Part shown: in pieces, positions 27,899 to 36,654 of the stretch
Numbering within the stretch: position 1 is the stretch's first letter
Layout: each line of letters begins with the position of its first letter
Source of the DNA: CAVRQM01 sp963732775
Lineage (GTDB): Bacteria > Pseudomonadota > Alphaproteobacteria > Acetobacterales > Acetobacteraceae
Assembly: GCA_963732775.1 (NCBI GenBank)
Contig: CAVTAR010000001.1
Coordinates: forward strand, 186,001 to 250,000
Direction of reading: 5' to 3'
DNA: 64,000 nt
The notes under the pieces: generated by a model
The model's database searches: none
Told to the model about the DNA's origin: nothing
The model's input: the letters and a program-made list of their open reading frames with translations, nothing else
Translations under genes and position numbers: made by a program

Positions 27899-28723
27899 CT
27901 ATACCGTGAACTGCTCCACCACGATCCGCTCCGAAAGCCCCTGGTCCGGGTCGAACAGCACGGCCGCGCGCATCGAGCGGTCCTCGCGCACGGCCACGCG
28001 CAGCACGTCGCGCACCTCGGTGAAATCGGCCACCGCGGCCACCGGGCGCTTGTCCACTTCCAGCACCTCGAACAGCACCTCCACCGACGACGGCAGCAAG
28101 GCGCCGCGCCAGCGTCGCGGCCGGAACGCGCTGATCGGCGTCAGCGGCAGCAGGTTCGCCGACAGCGGCACGATCGGCCCGTGCGCCGACAGGTTGTACG
28201 CGGTCGAGCCGGCCGGGGTGGACAGCAGCACGCCGTCGCAGATCAGCTCCTCCAGCCGTACCCGGCCATCCACCGAAATGCGCACCTTCGCCGCCTGGCG
28301 GAGCTGGCGCAGCAGCGAGACCTCGTTCAGCGCCACCGCCTCCTCGACCCGCCCGGTGCTGGTGAGCGCGTGCATCCGCAGCGGGAACAATTCGGCCACC
28401 TGCGCGCGGCCGAGCCGCCCAGGCAGGTCGTCCTCGTCGTAGTTGTTCATCAGGAAGCCGACCGAGCCGCAGTTCATGCCGTACACCGGCACGTCGCGGC
28501 CCAGCACCTGGTGCAAGGTCTCCAGCATGAACCCGTCGCCGCCGAGCGCCACCACCCAGTCCGCCGCCTCGGTCGCGACACTGCCATAGCGCGCGGCCAG
28601 GCGGGAGCGGGCGGCCTCGGCGAGTTCGGTGGGCGCGGCCACGAAGGCGAGCCGCCGCGGCAGCACGCCCTGGCTCGCCGCCTCCAGCGGGCGCAGCGCG
28701 GTCGGGACCGCGTCCGCCGTCAC
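27899..28723 (-). CDS. nadK: NAD kinase
   Basis: NadK phosphorylates NAD to NADP. The 274-residue protein has the diagnostic GGDG motif in DWVVALGGDGFMLETLH and the NE segment in EAVALNEVSLLRQ, followed by LICDGVLLSTPAGSTAYNLS. Length and domain order match the alphaproteobacterial form. The start GTG 28723 overlaps the stop of the upstream nitrilase gene (GTGA), so the two form one transcript. Confidence 0.94.
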   Translation of the reverse strand: MTADAVPTALRPLEAASQGVLPRRLAFVAAPTELAEAARSRLAARYGSVATEAADWVVALGGDGFMLETLHQVLGRDVPVYGMNCGSVGFLMNNYDEDDLPGRLGRAQVAELFPLRMHALTSTGRVEEAVALNEVSLLRQLRQAAKVRISVDGRVRLEELICDGVLLSTPAGSTAYNLSAHGPIVPLSANLLPLTPISAFRPRRWRGALLPSSVEVLFEVLEVDKRPVAAVADFTEVRDVLRVAVREDRSMRAAVLFDPDQGLSERIVVEQFTV

Positions 28724-29559
28724 GCCAGCACCCGATGCTCCGCCAGCGGAATGTCGCGGCGCACGCGCGCGACCAGCGCCGGATCGATGCGCGCACTCGC
28801 CCAGCCCGGCCCGTCGGATGCCCTGGCGACGACGTGCCCCCACGGGTCGCACAACAGCGAATGCCCGTAGGTGAAGCGCGCGGCGCCGTCCGCATCGGCA
28901 TGGCGGCCGTGCGTCGCGGGGGCGGCCAACCAGCACTGCGTCTCGATCGCGCGCGCCCGCAGCAGCACCTCCCAATGGTCCTTGCCGGTCAGCAGCGTGA
29001 AGGCGGCCGGCAGCACGATCAGCTCCGCACCCGCACGGCGCAACGCGGCGAACAGTTCCGGAAAGCGCAGATCGTAGCAGACCGCGAGCCCCATCCGCAC
29101 GCCGGCCACCATGCAAGTCACGACCTCGCGCCCGGCGGCGTAGGTGGCGCTCTCGCGATAGCCGGTGCCGTCGGGGGTGGCGATGTCGAACAGGTGCATC
29201 TTGCGATACCGCGCGATCTCGGTGCCGTCCGGGTCGAACACCACGGTGGTGTTGAACATGCGCCCTTCCGGCGCGCGCTCGCCCATCGAGCCGCCATGCA
29301 CGTGGATGCGGCGCGCTCGCGCCACGCCGCGCAGGAACTCGTAGGCCTCGCCACCCGGGGCATTGGCACCCGGTGCGGGAAAGTCCTCGGCCGCAGCGAG
29401 CTTCGTCGCGGCGTCGCCGCCGAGGCAGGTCCACACCTCCGGCAGCGCCACCAGCCCGGGCCGGTCGGCCTCGATGGCGGCATCGAGCAGGGCGGCGGCC
29501 TGTGCCAGGTTGCGCGCCTTGTCGTGCCCCGGCTCCATCTGAATCACGCTGACGCGCAT
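28720..29559 (-). CDS. Carbon-nitrogen hydrolase, nitrilase superfamily (Nit/omega-amidase-like)
   Basis: The 279-residue protein shows the Glu-Lys-Cys triad: Glu in VALPEVWTCLGG, Lys in RYRKMHLFDI and Cys in GLAVCYDLRFPELF. The HLFDI context is characteristic of the Nit1/Nit2 branch, whose members remove amide groups from deaminated glutathione or alpha-ketoglutaramate. Which of these it does cannot be decided here. The protein is cytosolic with no signal peptide. ATG 29559 is the conserved start (MRVSVIQM). Confidence 0.88.
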   Translation of the reverse strand: MRVSVIQMEPGHDKARNLAQAAALLDAAIEADRPGLVALPEVWTCLGGDAATKLAAAEDFPAPGANAPGGEAYEFLRGVARARRIHVHGGSMGERAPEGRMFNTTVVFDPDGTEIARYRKMHLFDIATPDGTGYRESATYAAGREVVTCMVAGVRMGLAVCYDLRFPELFAALRRAGAELIVLPAAFTLLTGKDHWEVLLRARAIETQCWLAAPATHGRHADADGAARFTYGHSLLCDPWGHVVARASDGPGWASARIDPALVARVRRDIPLAEHRVLA

Positions 29560-29646
29560 GGCATTACGGCTCCGTGGAGGTGGCCGCACGCTACCAGCCG
29601 GCGCGGCGGCCGGCCAGCAAGGGGGCAGCGGAGTGGCCAGCGGCGG

Positions 29647-29964
29647 CTAGCGTGGCCCGAGCCGTGGCTCCGCACGCTGTCCGACGCGCCGCTCCGGCGC
29701 GGCCATCGACGTGCGTCGCGACTCCTCGGCGAAGCGCGGCTCCTCCGGGGGCGCGAGGCGTATCGCGAGCGCGCGGACGTCGGCGCGCAGTTCCTCGAGC
29801 TGCACCTCGATGTCGTCGAGCCGGCTCTTCACGCCGAAGGTCCCGAACGGCACCAGCAAGGCCAGCAGGAGATAGAGCCCGAGCGGCACCAGCAGCAGTG
29901 CCGGCACCCACCAGGGCAGCCAGTCGGGCAGGGGCACGGTGCCGAGCGAGAACGGGAGGGTCAT
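29647..29964 (-). CDS. Small membrane protein of unknown function
   Basis: The 105-residue product has one strong membrane segment (WWVPALLLVPLGLYLLLALL, residues ~18-38), then a short heptad-like stretch (RLDDIEVQLEELRADVRALA) and a basic, disordered tail. No family is recognised. It precedes the nitrilase and nadK genes on the same strand, separated by 87 bases, and diverges from the aminotransferase gene. A role as a small inner-membrane scaffold is possible but unsupported. Confidence 0.6.
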   Translation of the reverse strand: MTLPFSLGTVPLPDWLPWWVPALLLVPLGLYLLLALLVPFGTFGVKSRLDDIEVQLEELRADVRALAIRLAPPEEPRFAEESRRTSMAAPERRVGQRAEPRLGPR

Positions 29965-30081
29965 CGCGCTCTCCTAGCATTGGGCCGGCCGGTTCGGGAA
30001 AGCCCTGTTGCGGCCGCCACGGGGGTGGATTCGCCCCTTGCCCCATGCGACGTCTCGCGGGCCCGCGCGGGAGGAGACCTC

Positions 30082-31204
30082 ATGCTGCTGCTGATCCCTG
30101 GCCCGGTCGCCACCCGGCCCGAAGTGCGCGCCGCGATGGCCCAGGACATCGCGCCGTGGGACACGGACGCGAGGCGGCTGTATGGCCGGGTGCGCGAAAA
30201 GCTGATGGCCGTGGCCGGGCTCGACGCCGGGACGCACACCGTGCTGCCGTTGCAGGGGTGCGGACATTTCGGCCTGGAGGCGGCGATCCGCACGCTGCTG
30301 CCGGCCGACACCGGGCGGCTGCTGGTGCCGCTCACGGGCGGCTACGCCGTGCGCATGGCCCGCGTGGCGCGCGAGGCCGGGCGGCAGGTGGTGGAGCTGC
30401 CGATCCAGCAGACCGCGCCGATCGACCCCGCGACGGTGGCCGCCGCGCTCGCCGCCGACCCGGCGATCACCCATGTCGGCCTGGTCTACAGCGAGACCAG
30501 CACCGGCGTGATCCATGACCCCGCCCCGGTCGGCGCCGTGGTGCGCGCGGCCGGGCGCGCGATGGTGCTGGACGCGGTCTCCGCGTTCGGCGCGCTGCCC
30601 TTGTCGCTCGCCGCGCAGCCCGAGATCGAGGCGGCGGTGTTCACCGCCAACAAGTGCTTCGAGGGAATGCCGGGCATCGCGTTCATCCTCGCCCGCATCG
30701 ACGCGCTACGCCGCGCCGCGCCCGCCGGCAGCATGTGCTTCGACCTCGCCGACCTGCACCGCAACGCCGAGCGCGCCTCGGCCTTCCGCTTCACGCCGCC
30801 GGTGCAGGTGCTGGCCGCCTTCGACGTGGCGCTCGACTGCCACGCGGCCGAGGGCGGTGCGCCGGCACGGCTCGCCCGCTACACCGAGAACGCGCACACG
30901 CTGCACGACCGCATGGCGGCGATCGGCCTGCAGCCCAACCTGTCGCGCGCGATCCAGGGGCCGATCGTGCTGAACGTGCAGAGCCCGGACGATCCGGCCT
31001 GGTCGCTGCAAGGGTTCGTCGACGCGCTGAAGGCGCACGGCTTCCTCATCAGCAACTTCTTCGACACGCCCAACCCCACGTTCCGCGTGGGCTGCATCGG
31101 CCAGGTCTTTCCAGCCGACATGCAGGCCTTCGCCGGCGCGGTCGACTTGGCGCTGGGTCGAACTCGGCGTGCGCCACCGGGCTCCGGCGCGGCTGGCCGC
31201 CTGA
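30082..31204 (+). CDS. Class V pyridoxal-phosphate aminotransferase (PhnW/serine-glyoxylate type), one frameshift
   Basis: The ~374-residue protein has MLLLIPGPVATRPEVRAAMA, typical of alanine-glyoxylate/2-aminoethylphosphonate transaminases. LPLQGCGHFGLEAAIRTLL, VGLVYSETSTGVIHDP, VLDAVSAFGALPL and the PLP-binding region AAVFTANKCFEGMPGIAFIL with its Lys also match, as does FRVGCIGQVFPADM near the end. The last 15 residues (ELGVRHRAPARLAA) lie in another frame; dropping one T near 31158 restores it. A GAGGAG ribosome-binding site is at 30071-30076. PhnW makes phosphonoacetaldehyde, but no other phosphonate gene is near, so serine-glyoxylate or a related activity is equally possible. Confidence 0.8.
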
Positions 31205-31237
31205 CGCCCGCCGCCCGCCCTGGCCGCTCTCCTGGCC

Positions 31238-31563
31238 CTAGCGCGCGACCGCCAGCGCCGCCTGCACGACCTCCGGCGCGCGGTGCAGGCCCAGCATGAC
31301 CGGGGCGATCGCGGCCCCCGAGTGGCCCATCAGCACCACCCGTCCCGGGCGATAGCGCGCCTTCAACGCCTCGATCGCCGCCGTCAGGCTGTCGTTGGCG
31401 GCGCGATTATAGCTGCCCTTTGCGGCCGTAGTTGTCGCCGGCGGAGGCGCGGCCGGAATCGTCCGTGAAGCTCGGCCGGATCATCGCCAACGCGACCGCG
31501 TTGGGTGCCGCCGCGCGTACCAGGCGTCCGACGAAGTCGTAACTGAAGCCGTCCGCGCCGCGG
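31238..31563 (-). pseudogene. Alpha/beta-hydrolase remnant
   Basis: Minus-strand translation across two frames gives DRGADGFSYDFVGRLVRAAA, then ALAMIRPSFTDDSGRASAG, AIEALKARYRPGRVV and LMGHSGAAIAPVML. The last of these is the nucleophile elbow GHSG of a secreted serine hydrolase. The reading lacks the signal peptide and first beta strands upstream, where the TusA-like gene ends, and stops ~25 residues after the elbow, before the Asp and His of the triad. A frame change lies near 31420. It is most likely a decayed gene, though sequence error adds to the damage. Confidence 0.5.
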
Positions 31564-31917
31564 TCAAGCGTGGCGGATCAGCAGGCGGGTCACGCCGTCC
31601 AGAGCGTCATCTTGCGCCAGTATCTCGTGGCCGAGCGAGCGTATTGTGGCCGGCACGCGGGCGCGTGGTTCGTCACCGCGCAGCAGCACCAGCAGCGTCT
31701 GCCCGGGCGCCAGCCGGTCCAGCGCGAGCCGGGTGCGCACGAAGGTCATCGGACAGGTCTCGGCGGTGATGTCGAGCACCCGATCCGGCGCGTGGGCGGC
31801 CGACTTGGCCAGCACCGTCAAGCCGGCTTCCTGCCCGGGAGCCGCGGTTTGCCGGGCCACTGTGGCGGGTTCGTCTTTGGTCGGCGCAAAACTGTTCTCT
31901 GGCATCGGAATATCCAT
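31564..31917 (-). CDS. TusA/SirA-like sulfur-carrier protein
   Basis: The 117-residue protein has a ~40-residue N-terminal extension and then a TusA fold: VLDITAETCPMTFVRTRLAL, then LAPGQTLLVLLRGDEPRARV and IRSLGHEILAQDD. The active-site Cys is present, but the usual CPxP motif is CPMT. Family members pass persulfide sulfur in tRNA thiolation or sulfur oxidation; some variants have other roles. ATG 31917 is chosen, with ATG 31905 an alternative. It is divergent from mucR, with 60 bases between starts. Confidence 0.8.
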   Translation of the reverse strand: MDIPMPENSFAPTKDEPATVARQTAAPGQEAGLTVLAKSAAHAPDRVLDITAETCPMTFVRTRLALDRLAPGQTLLVLLRGDEPRARVPATIRSLGHEILAQDDALDGVTRLLIRHA

Positions 31918-31977
31918 TGCGAAACGGCCGGACCCCTCTCTATATGGCGCAAGTGTTGTCGCGAGGAAGGGAGTGCG

Positions 31978-32390
31978 ATGGTCGATAATCCGCAGGGTTC
32001 GGATGTCTTGGGACTGACGGCGCAAATCGTGTCGGCGCACGTGTCCAACAACCCGGTCTCGCCCGAGGCGCTCTCGTCGCTGATCCAGGACGTCTATCGT
32101 ACCCTCGCAAACGTCGGCCGTGACGCCCCCACCCCGGACAAGCCGCAACCCTCGGTCCCGGTGAAGAAGTCGGTCTATCCGGACTACGTGATCTGTCTCG
32201 AGGACGGCAAGAAGCAGAAGATGCTGAAGCGGCACTTGAAGACTGCCCACAACATGACCCCGGACCAGTATCGGGAGCGCTGGGGCCTGCCGCCCGATAC
32301 CCGATGGTGGCGCCCAACTACGCGAGCCACCGCTCCTCGCTCGCCAAGCGCATCGGCCTCGGCACCAAGCCGCGCCTCGGTCGCAAGTAG
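31978..32390 (+). CDS. MucR/Ros-family transcriptional regulator, one frameshift near the end
   Basis: The ~137-residue protein starts MVDNPQGSDVLGLTAQIVSA and carries the Ros/MucR zinc-finger region VYPDYVICLEDGKKQKMLKR, then HLKTAHNMTPDQYRERWGLP. The C-terminal block YPMVAPNYASHRSSLAKRIG is in the next frame; one missing base near 32298 explains it. The finger has one Cys and two His, while the second Cys position is Asp, as in MucR proteins that tolerate variation. Family members regulate exopolysaccharide, motility and cell-cycle genes. An AAGGGAG ribosome-binding site lies at 31968-31974. Confidence 0.88.
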
Positions 32391-32416
32391 CGGGCTCGCG
32401 TCCTGTCCGAAGGGTG

Positions 32417-32449
32417 GGGCGGGGCGGCATTTGCGCTGCCTCCCCGCCC
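32417..32449 (+). terminator. Strong GC-rich hairpin between mucR and fur
   Basis: GGGCGGGGCGGCA (32417-32429) and TGCCTCCCCGCCC (32437-32449) form a 13-base stem with one mismatch and a 7-base loop. It starts 27 bases after the mucR stop and ends 20 bases before the fur start. It probably terminates mucR transcription; no T-run follows. Confidence 0.55.
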
Positions 32450-32468
32450 GACGGTAATGGTGGCCGTC

Positions 32469-32973
32469 ATGGAGAGCAGGATCGAGCGTCTGTGCGTCGA
32501 GCGCGGACTGAAGATGACGGGTCAGCGCCGCGTCATCGCCCGGGTCCTGTCCGAGGCGGAGGACCACCCGAACGTCGAGGAACTGTACCGGCGTGCGACC
32601 GCGCTCGACCCGAGGATATCCGTCGCCACGGTCTACCGCACCGTGCGCCTGCTGGAGGAGACGCGGCATCCTGGAGCGCCGCGACTTCGGCGGCGGCCGG
32701 GCGCGCTACGAGCCGACCGAGCACGGCCACCATCACCATCTGATCGACGTGGACACCGGCCGGGTGATCGAGTTCCAGGACGGCGCGCACGAACGGCTGC
32801 TGGGCGAGATCGCCGCCCGGCTGGGGTTCGACCTGGTGTCCATGCGGCTCGAGCTGTTCGGCCGGCGGCGTCCAGCGGCCGCCACCGAGACGCGTGCGGC
32901 CGCGCCGCGCAAGCCGGCCGCCAGCGCTCCCGGACGGCATCCGGCGCACGCAAGCAGCGGCGCGACGCGATGA
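32469..32973 (+). CDS. fur: Fur-family metalloregulator, one frameshift
   Basis: The ~168-residue protein has the Fur winged helix (RIERLCVERGLKMTGQRRVI, HPNVEELYRRATALDPRISV, ATVYRTVRLLEE). The dimerisation domain, in the next frame, reads GILERRDFGGGRARYEPTEH, then GHHHHLIDVDTGRVIEFQDG. Dropping one C near 32664 joins the two, and length 3n+1 agrees. The CxxC zinc site of enterobacterial Fur is absent (DVDTG instead), as is normal for alphaproteobacterial Fur/Mur. A Lys/Arg/Ala-rich tail follows. ATG 32469 is preferred over ATG 32457. It overlaps the OlsB-like gene by four bases (ATGA). Confidence 0.85.
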
Positions 32974-33851
32974 CGGCGCAAGTCCCGGTCGTGCCGGCCA
33001 CCGCGACCCGGGCCGTGCCCAGCCGCGCCGACTTGCCCGGCCGATCCAGCACGCTGGCATCGGCGAATTGCGCGGCGGCAACCTCGGCGTCCGTCTCGCC
33101 GTCCGCCGGCCGAGATCGACGCCGCGCAGGCGCTGCGCTATCGGGTCTTCTACGAGGAGATGGGCGCCCGTGCCGGACGCCGCAGGCGCGCCGCGCGCCG
33201 GCGCGACAGCGACGAGTACGACGCGGTCGCGGATCACCTGCTGGTGGTCGACCACGCCATCGGGCCGGGCGCGGAAGGCGTCGTCGGCACCTACCGGCTG
33301 ATCCGCCGCAGGCCGCCGACCGGATCGGCCGCTTCTATTCGGCCGACGAATACGACATCGAGACGATGCTCGACTTTCCCGGGCGAGGTGCTGGAACTCG
33401 GCCGCTCCTGCGTCGACGCAGCCTATCGCAGCCGCGCGGCGATGCAGCTGCTGTGGCGCGGCATCGCCGCCTACGTCTTCCTGCACCGCATCGACCTGAT
33501 GTTCGGCTGCGCCAGCCTGCCCGGCACCGACCCCGACGCGCTCGCGCCGGAGCTTACCTATCTGTACTACAACCACCTGGCGCCGCCGGCGCTGCGGCCG
33601 CGCGCGCTGCCGACGCGCGGTACGTCGACATGCGCCGGCTCGATCCGGCCTCGCTCGACCTGCGCCGCGCGCAGGCCTCGCTGCCGCCGCTGATCAAGGG
33701 CTACCTGCGGCTGGGCGGCTTCGTCGGCGACGGCGCGGTGATCGACCCGCAGTTCAACACCACCGACGTCGCCGTGGTGGTGAAGACCGACCTGGTGACC
33801 GACAAATACTACCGCCACTACGAGCGGCAGTTGCGCGACGCCATCTACTGA
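32970..33851 (+). CDS. OlsB-like ornithine N-acyltransferase (GNAT/hemolysin-like), heavily frame-disrupted
   Basis: Pieces in three frames join into a ~290-residue protein of the OlsB family: IGELRGGNLGVRLAVRR, AQALRYRVFYEEMGA, YDAVADHLLVVDHAIGPGAE, GVVGTYRLIRR, RFYSADEYDIETMLDF, GEVLELGRSCVDAAYRSRAA, MQLLWRGIAAYVF and KGYLRLGGFVGDGAVIDPQF. OlsB transfers a 3-hydroxyacyl group from ACP to ornithine, the first step of ornithine-lipid synthesis. At least four frame changes lie between 33040 and 33620. Its usual partner OlsA is not adjacent. The start overlaps the fur stop. Confidence 0.78.
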   Translation: MTAQVPVVPATATRAVPSRADLPGRSSTLASANCAAATSASVSPSAGRDRRRAGAALSGLLRGDGRPCRTPQARRAPARQRRVRRGRGSPAGGRPRHRAGRGRRRRHLPADPPQAADRIGRFYSADEYDIETMLDFPGRGAGTRPLLRRRSLSQPRGDAAAVARHRRLRLPAPHRPDVRLRQPARHRPRRARAGAYLSVLQPPGAAGAAAARAADARYVDMRRLDPASLDLRRAQASLPPLIKGYLRLGGFVGDGAVIDPQFNTTDVAVVVKTDLVTDKYYRHYERQLRDAIY

Positions 33852-33869
33852 GGGCGCCAGCACCGCTCC

Positions 33870-35456
33870 ATGGACGCCGCACCGGCTGATCGCGCGCCCT
33901 CGCCCGGGTTGATCGCGCGCGCGCGGGGCAGGCTCGCCGCAGCCCGCGGCTGGCGGCGCTGGCTGATCGCGACCGGACTGGGCGCGCTGGCCGGCTCGTC
34001 GCTGCCGCCGCTGTTCGTGCTGCCGGGGTTGTTGATCGCGTTGCCGGCCCAGTTGCTGCTGCTGGATGGCAGCCGCTCGGCGCGCGGCGCGGCGGGCTGC
34101 GGCTTCTGGTTCGGCTTCGGGATGCATGTGGTCGGCCTCTACTGGATCACCGACGCGATCCTGCTGGAGGCGGCGCGGTTCTGGTGGCTGGTGCCGCTCG
34201 CCGTGCCCGGCCTCGCCGCCGTGCTCGCGGCGTTCGTGGCGGCGCCCTGCGCGCTGGCCTGGCGCGCGCCCGCCGGCTGGCCACGCGCGGCGGCGCTGGC
34301 CGGCGGCTGGGTGCTGGGCGACGTGGCGCGGCAGTTCGTGCTGACCGGGTTCCCGTGGAACCCGCTCGGCAGCGTGTGGGCCCTCCCGGGCCGGCTCGGC
34401 GACGTCATGCTGCAACCCGCGAGCCTGGTCGGCGTGCATGGCCTGACGCTTGCCACCGTGCTGCTCGCCTGCACCCCGGCCCTCGGCCGTCGCGCCATGC
34501 TGGCCGGTGGCGGGGCGCTGCTGCTGTGGGCCGGATTCGGCCTGTGGCGGACGGCGGCTCCGGTGCCCGAGGCAGCCGACGACCTCGCCGTGGTGCTGGT
34601 GCAGGGCGACATCGCGCAGGGCCACAAATGGGATCGCGCGGTCGCCACGGCGAATTTCCTGCACTACTTGGCGCTGACCCGCGACGGATCGGCGCGGGCC
34701 GGAGCGCGCTTCCCGGGGCTGCGGAAAGTCCTGATATGGCCGGAGACGGCGAGCCCGTTTCTGCTCGACGAGGATGCGAACGCCCGCGCCGCCATGGCCG
34801 AGGCGGCGGGGCCGGGCGCCCTGGTGCTGGCCGGCAGCGTGCGTTTCGGCGCCGACGGGCGGCCGCGCAACAGCCTCATGGCGATCGGCTCGGAGCAGCC
34901 GCCGCTCGGCATCTACGACAAATGGCACCTGGTGCCCTTTGGCGAGTACCAGCCGAGCTGGGCGCGCATCGGCATCCAGCTGGTCCCCGGCGAGGGCTTC
35001 GCCGCCGGGCCGGGCGCGCGCACCTTGCACCTGCCGGGCTGGCCCGCGGTGGGGCCGCTGATTTGCTACGAGGCGATCTTCCCGGGTGCCGTGGTCGATG
35101 AGGCGGACCGGCCGGCCTGGATGGCCAACATCACCAACGACGCCTGGTTCGGCAATTCCAGCGGCCCGCGCCAGCACCTGGCGGCCGCCCGGATCCGCGC
35201 CGTGGAGGAGGGACTGCCGCTCGCGCGGGCGGCGAACACGGGCATTTCCGCCGCGTTCGACCGCCTCGGCCACGAGCAGGGCCGCCTCAGGCTGGAGACG
35301 ACGGGCGTGCTGGCGGTGCGCGTGCGGCCGGATGCCGGCCCGCCGACGCCGGCGGCGCGGCTGGGCCTGATCGCACCTCTGATGCTGGCCGCGCTGTCGC
35401 TCGGTGTCGGGCTGCGCGCGCGTGCCATCTGCCGCGGCTTCGGCCGGTCTCGATAA
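33870..35456 (+). CDS. lnt: Apolipoprotein N-acyltransferase
   Basis: Lnt adds the third acyl chain to the N-terminal Cys of lipoproteins at the periplasmic face of the inner membrane. The 528-residue protein has about six N-terminal membrane helices, then the nitrilase-like domain with Glu in VLIWPETASPFLLDEDAN, Lys in GIYDKWHLVPFGEY and Cys in GPLICYEAIFPGAV. The C-terminal NDAWFGNSSGPRQHLAAARI and a last membrane helix are standard. In alphaproteobacteria lnt is often followed by an XRE regulator, as here. Confidence 0.95.
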   Translation: MDAAPADRAPSPGLIARARGRLAAARGWRRWLIATGLGALAGSSLPPLFVLPGLLIALPAQLLLLDGSRSARGAAGCGFWFGFGMHVVGLYWITDAILLEAARFWWLVPLAVPGLAAVLAAFVAAPCALAWRAPAGWPRAAALAGGWVLGDVARQFVLTGFPWNPLGSVWALPGRLGDVMLQPASLVGVHGLTLATVLLACTPALGRRAMLAGGGALLLWAGFGLWRTAAPVPEAADDLAVVLVQGDIAQGHKWDRAVATANFLHYLALTRDGSARAGARFPGLRKVLIWPETASPFLLDEDANARAAMAEAAGPGALVLAGSVRFGADGRPRNSLMAIGSEQPPLGIYDKWHLVPFGEYQPSWARIGIQLVPGEGFAAGPGARTLHLPGWPAVGPLICYEAIFPGAVVDEADRPAWMANITNDAWFGNSSGPRQHLAAARIRAVEEGLPLARAANTGISAAFDRLGHEQGRLRLETTGVLAVRVRPDAGPPTPAARLGLIAPLMLAALSLGVGLRARAICRGFGRSR

Positions 35457-35487
35457 CCGAGAACGGTCTCGCCCACCGCGCGAATTG

Positions 35488-35516
35488 TTGACACGCTGCG
35501 GTTGCGCCGTTAACCT
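35488..35516 (+). promoter_or_regulatory. Sigma-70-type promoter upstream of the XRE regulator
   Basis: TTGACA (35488-35493) and TAACCT (35511-35516) are separated by exactly 17 bases, 57 bases before the GTG start. This is the best consensus-like promoter I see in the window, and the lnt-XRE gap is locally AT-richer. Confidence 0.65.
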
Positions 35517-35573
35517 TTGTTCGCTCGGTGCGCCATCCCGGCCGCAACCGAGCTTTCGCAACCGAGGCATGGC

Positions 35574-36002
35574 GTGGATCAGCCGGACTACAGCACTCCC
35601 AGCGGACCCGACCCGGTCGACATCCGTGTCGGCGAACGGATCAAGGCGCGCCGCGTCTCGCAAGGCATGTCGCAGGAGAGACTGGGCGAGGAACTGGGCA
35701 TCACCTTCCAGCAAGTCCAGAAGTACGAGCGGGCCACCAATCGGGTCAGCGCCTCGCGCCTGGTGAACATCGCCCGGGTGCTGGACATCACCGCGGCCTG
35801 GCTTCTGGGCGAAGATCAATACGGCTTCGCCGAGGCCGATCCTGGCGGGTTCGAGGACAATATCGAGCTGCTGCTCGAGCGACCCGAGACGCACCGGCTG
35901 GTCCGGGCCTATTACAAGATCAGGGGCGAGGCAGCCCGCAACTCGGTCTACAGCCTCATGCTTTCGCTGGCCGGCGACCAATCGGGCCGACACGGAACCT
36001 GA
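35574..36002 (+). CDS. XRE/Cro-CI-type helix-turn-helix regulator
   Basis: The 142-residue protein has an HTH_3 domain: VGERIKARRVSQGMSQERLG, then ELGITFQQVQKYERATNRVS and ASRLVNIARVLDI. A short C-terminal region contains ELLLERPETHRLVRAYYKI. This type, located next to lnt and metK in many alphaproteobacteria, is a phage-repressor-like regulator whose targets are mostly unknown. GTG 35574 gives the start VDQPDYSTP. Its own promoter upstream suggests separate expression from lnt. Confidence 0.88.
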   Translation: MDQPDYSTPSGPDPVDIRVGERIKARRVSQGMSQERLGEELGITFQQVQKYERATNRVSASRLVNIARVLDITAAWLLGEDQYGFAEADPGGFEDNIELLLERPETHRLVRAYYKIRGEAARNSVYSLMLSLAGDQSGRHGT

Positions 36003-36060
36003 CGGCCAGGGATGATCCCGGGCTGCCCGCGTTCTCAGGGTCGAGCGCCGGGCCGGTCTC

Positions 36061-36654
36061 CTACATTGCCCCCTGGATCACTTGCGCCAGCGCGTACAGC
36101 CGCTGCTCGATCGCGGTCGGCACGTCGCAGGCGGAGCTCAGCATCTGCCGCCGGTCCTCGAACACCCGCGTGTCCCACGTCACGCGCTGGCCAAGCTGCT
36201 GCACCCGGTCGGCATCGGGCGCGGGAGCGGCCTGCAGCGCGCGGAACTGGTCGGCCTCGGCGCGCACCTGGTCGGCGAGCTGCTTCTGTCGCCGCCCGTA
36301 GCGGTCGAGCCCGTCTAGGACCGAGGCGCGCTCCTGGCCCAAGGCCCGGAACACGCCCGCGAACACCGCCAGCAATTTCGGCTGGCGCGCCGCGCCGGCA
36401 TGGTGCGCGAACGTCCCGATCTCGGTGGTGGCCTGCTCGATCGGCAGCCGCCGCTGCACCAGGCGCGCCACCAGCGCGGCGACGGTTGGATCGTTCGCCT
36501 CGACCCCGTCGATGGACGGCCCGGACCAGACGGACCCGAGCGAGAGGTCCGGCACCTTGATCGCCTGGCACGGCCAGTCCGGATCGCGCACCGGCAGCGC
36601 GGCGCCGGCCGGGGAGATCGCCAGCCACGCCGCCATGCACGCGAACAATCTCAT
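36061..36654 (-). CDS. Secreted protein of the PQQ-associated ABC cluster, unknown function
   Basis: The 197-residue protein has a signal peptide (MRLFACMAAWLAISPAGAAL) and a mature chain rich in Gln, Ala and Arg helices. It begins with LPVRDPDWPCQAIKVPDLSL and has a second Cys near the end (SSACDVPTAIE). I do not recognise a named domain. The start overlaps the stop of the ABC permease region (ATGA), so it is translated with the transporter. It is probably a periplasmic accessory of PQQ-dependent alcohol metabolism, inferred from its neighbours only. Confidence 0.7.
   Translation of the reverse strand: MRLFACMAAWLAISPAGAALPVRDPDWPCQAIKVPDLSLGSVWSGPSIDGVEANDPTVAALVARLVQRRLPIEQATTEIGTFAHHAGAARQPKLLAVFAGVFRALGQERASVLDGLDRYGRRQKQLADQVRAEADQFRALQAAPAPDADRVQQLGQRVTWDTRVFEDRRQMLSSACDVPTAIEQRLYALAQVIQGAM

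Noticed and set aside
33567..35993. An 808-codon minus-strand reading opposite lnt
   Set aside because: No recognisable domain, and lnt has full catalytic motifs on the other strand.
35574..36002. The XRE regulator as a prophage repressor marking a prophage
   Set aside because: No phage genes are nearby, and this gene type beside lnt is a normal chromosomal feature in alphaproteobacteria.
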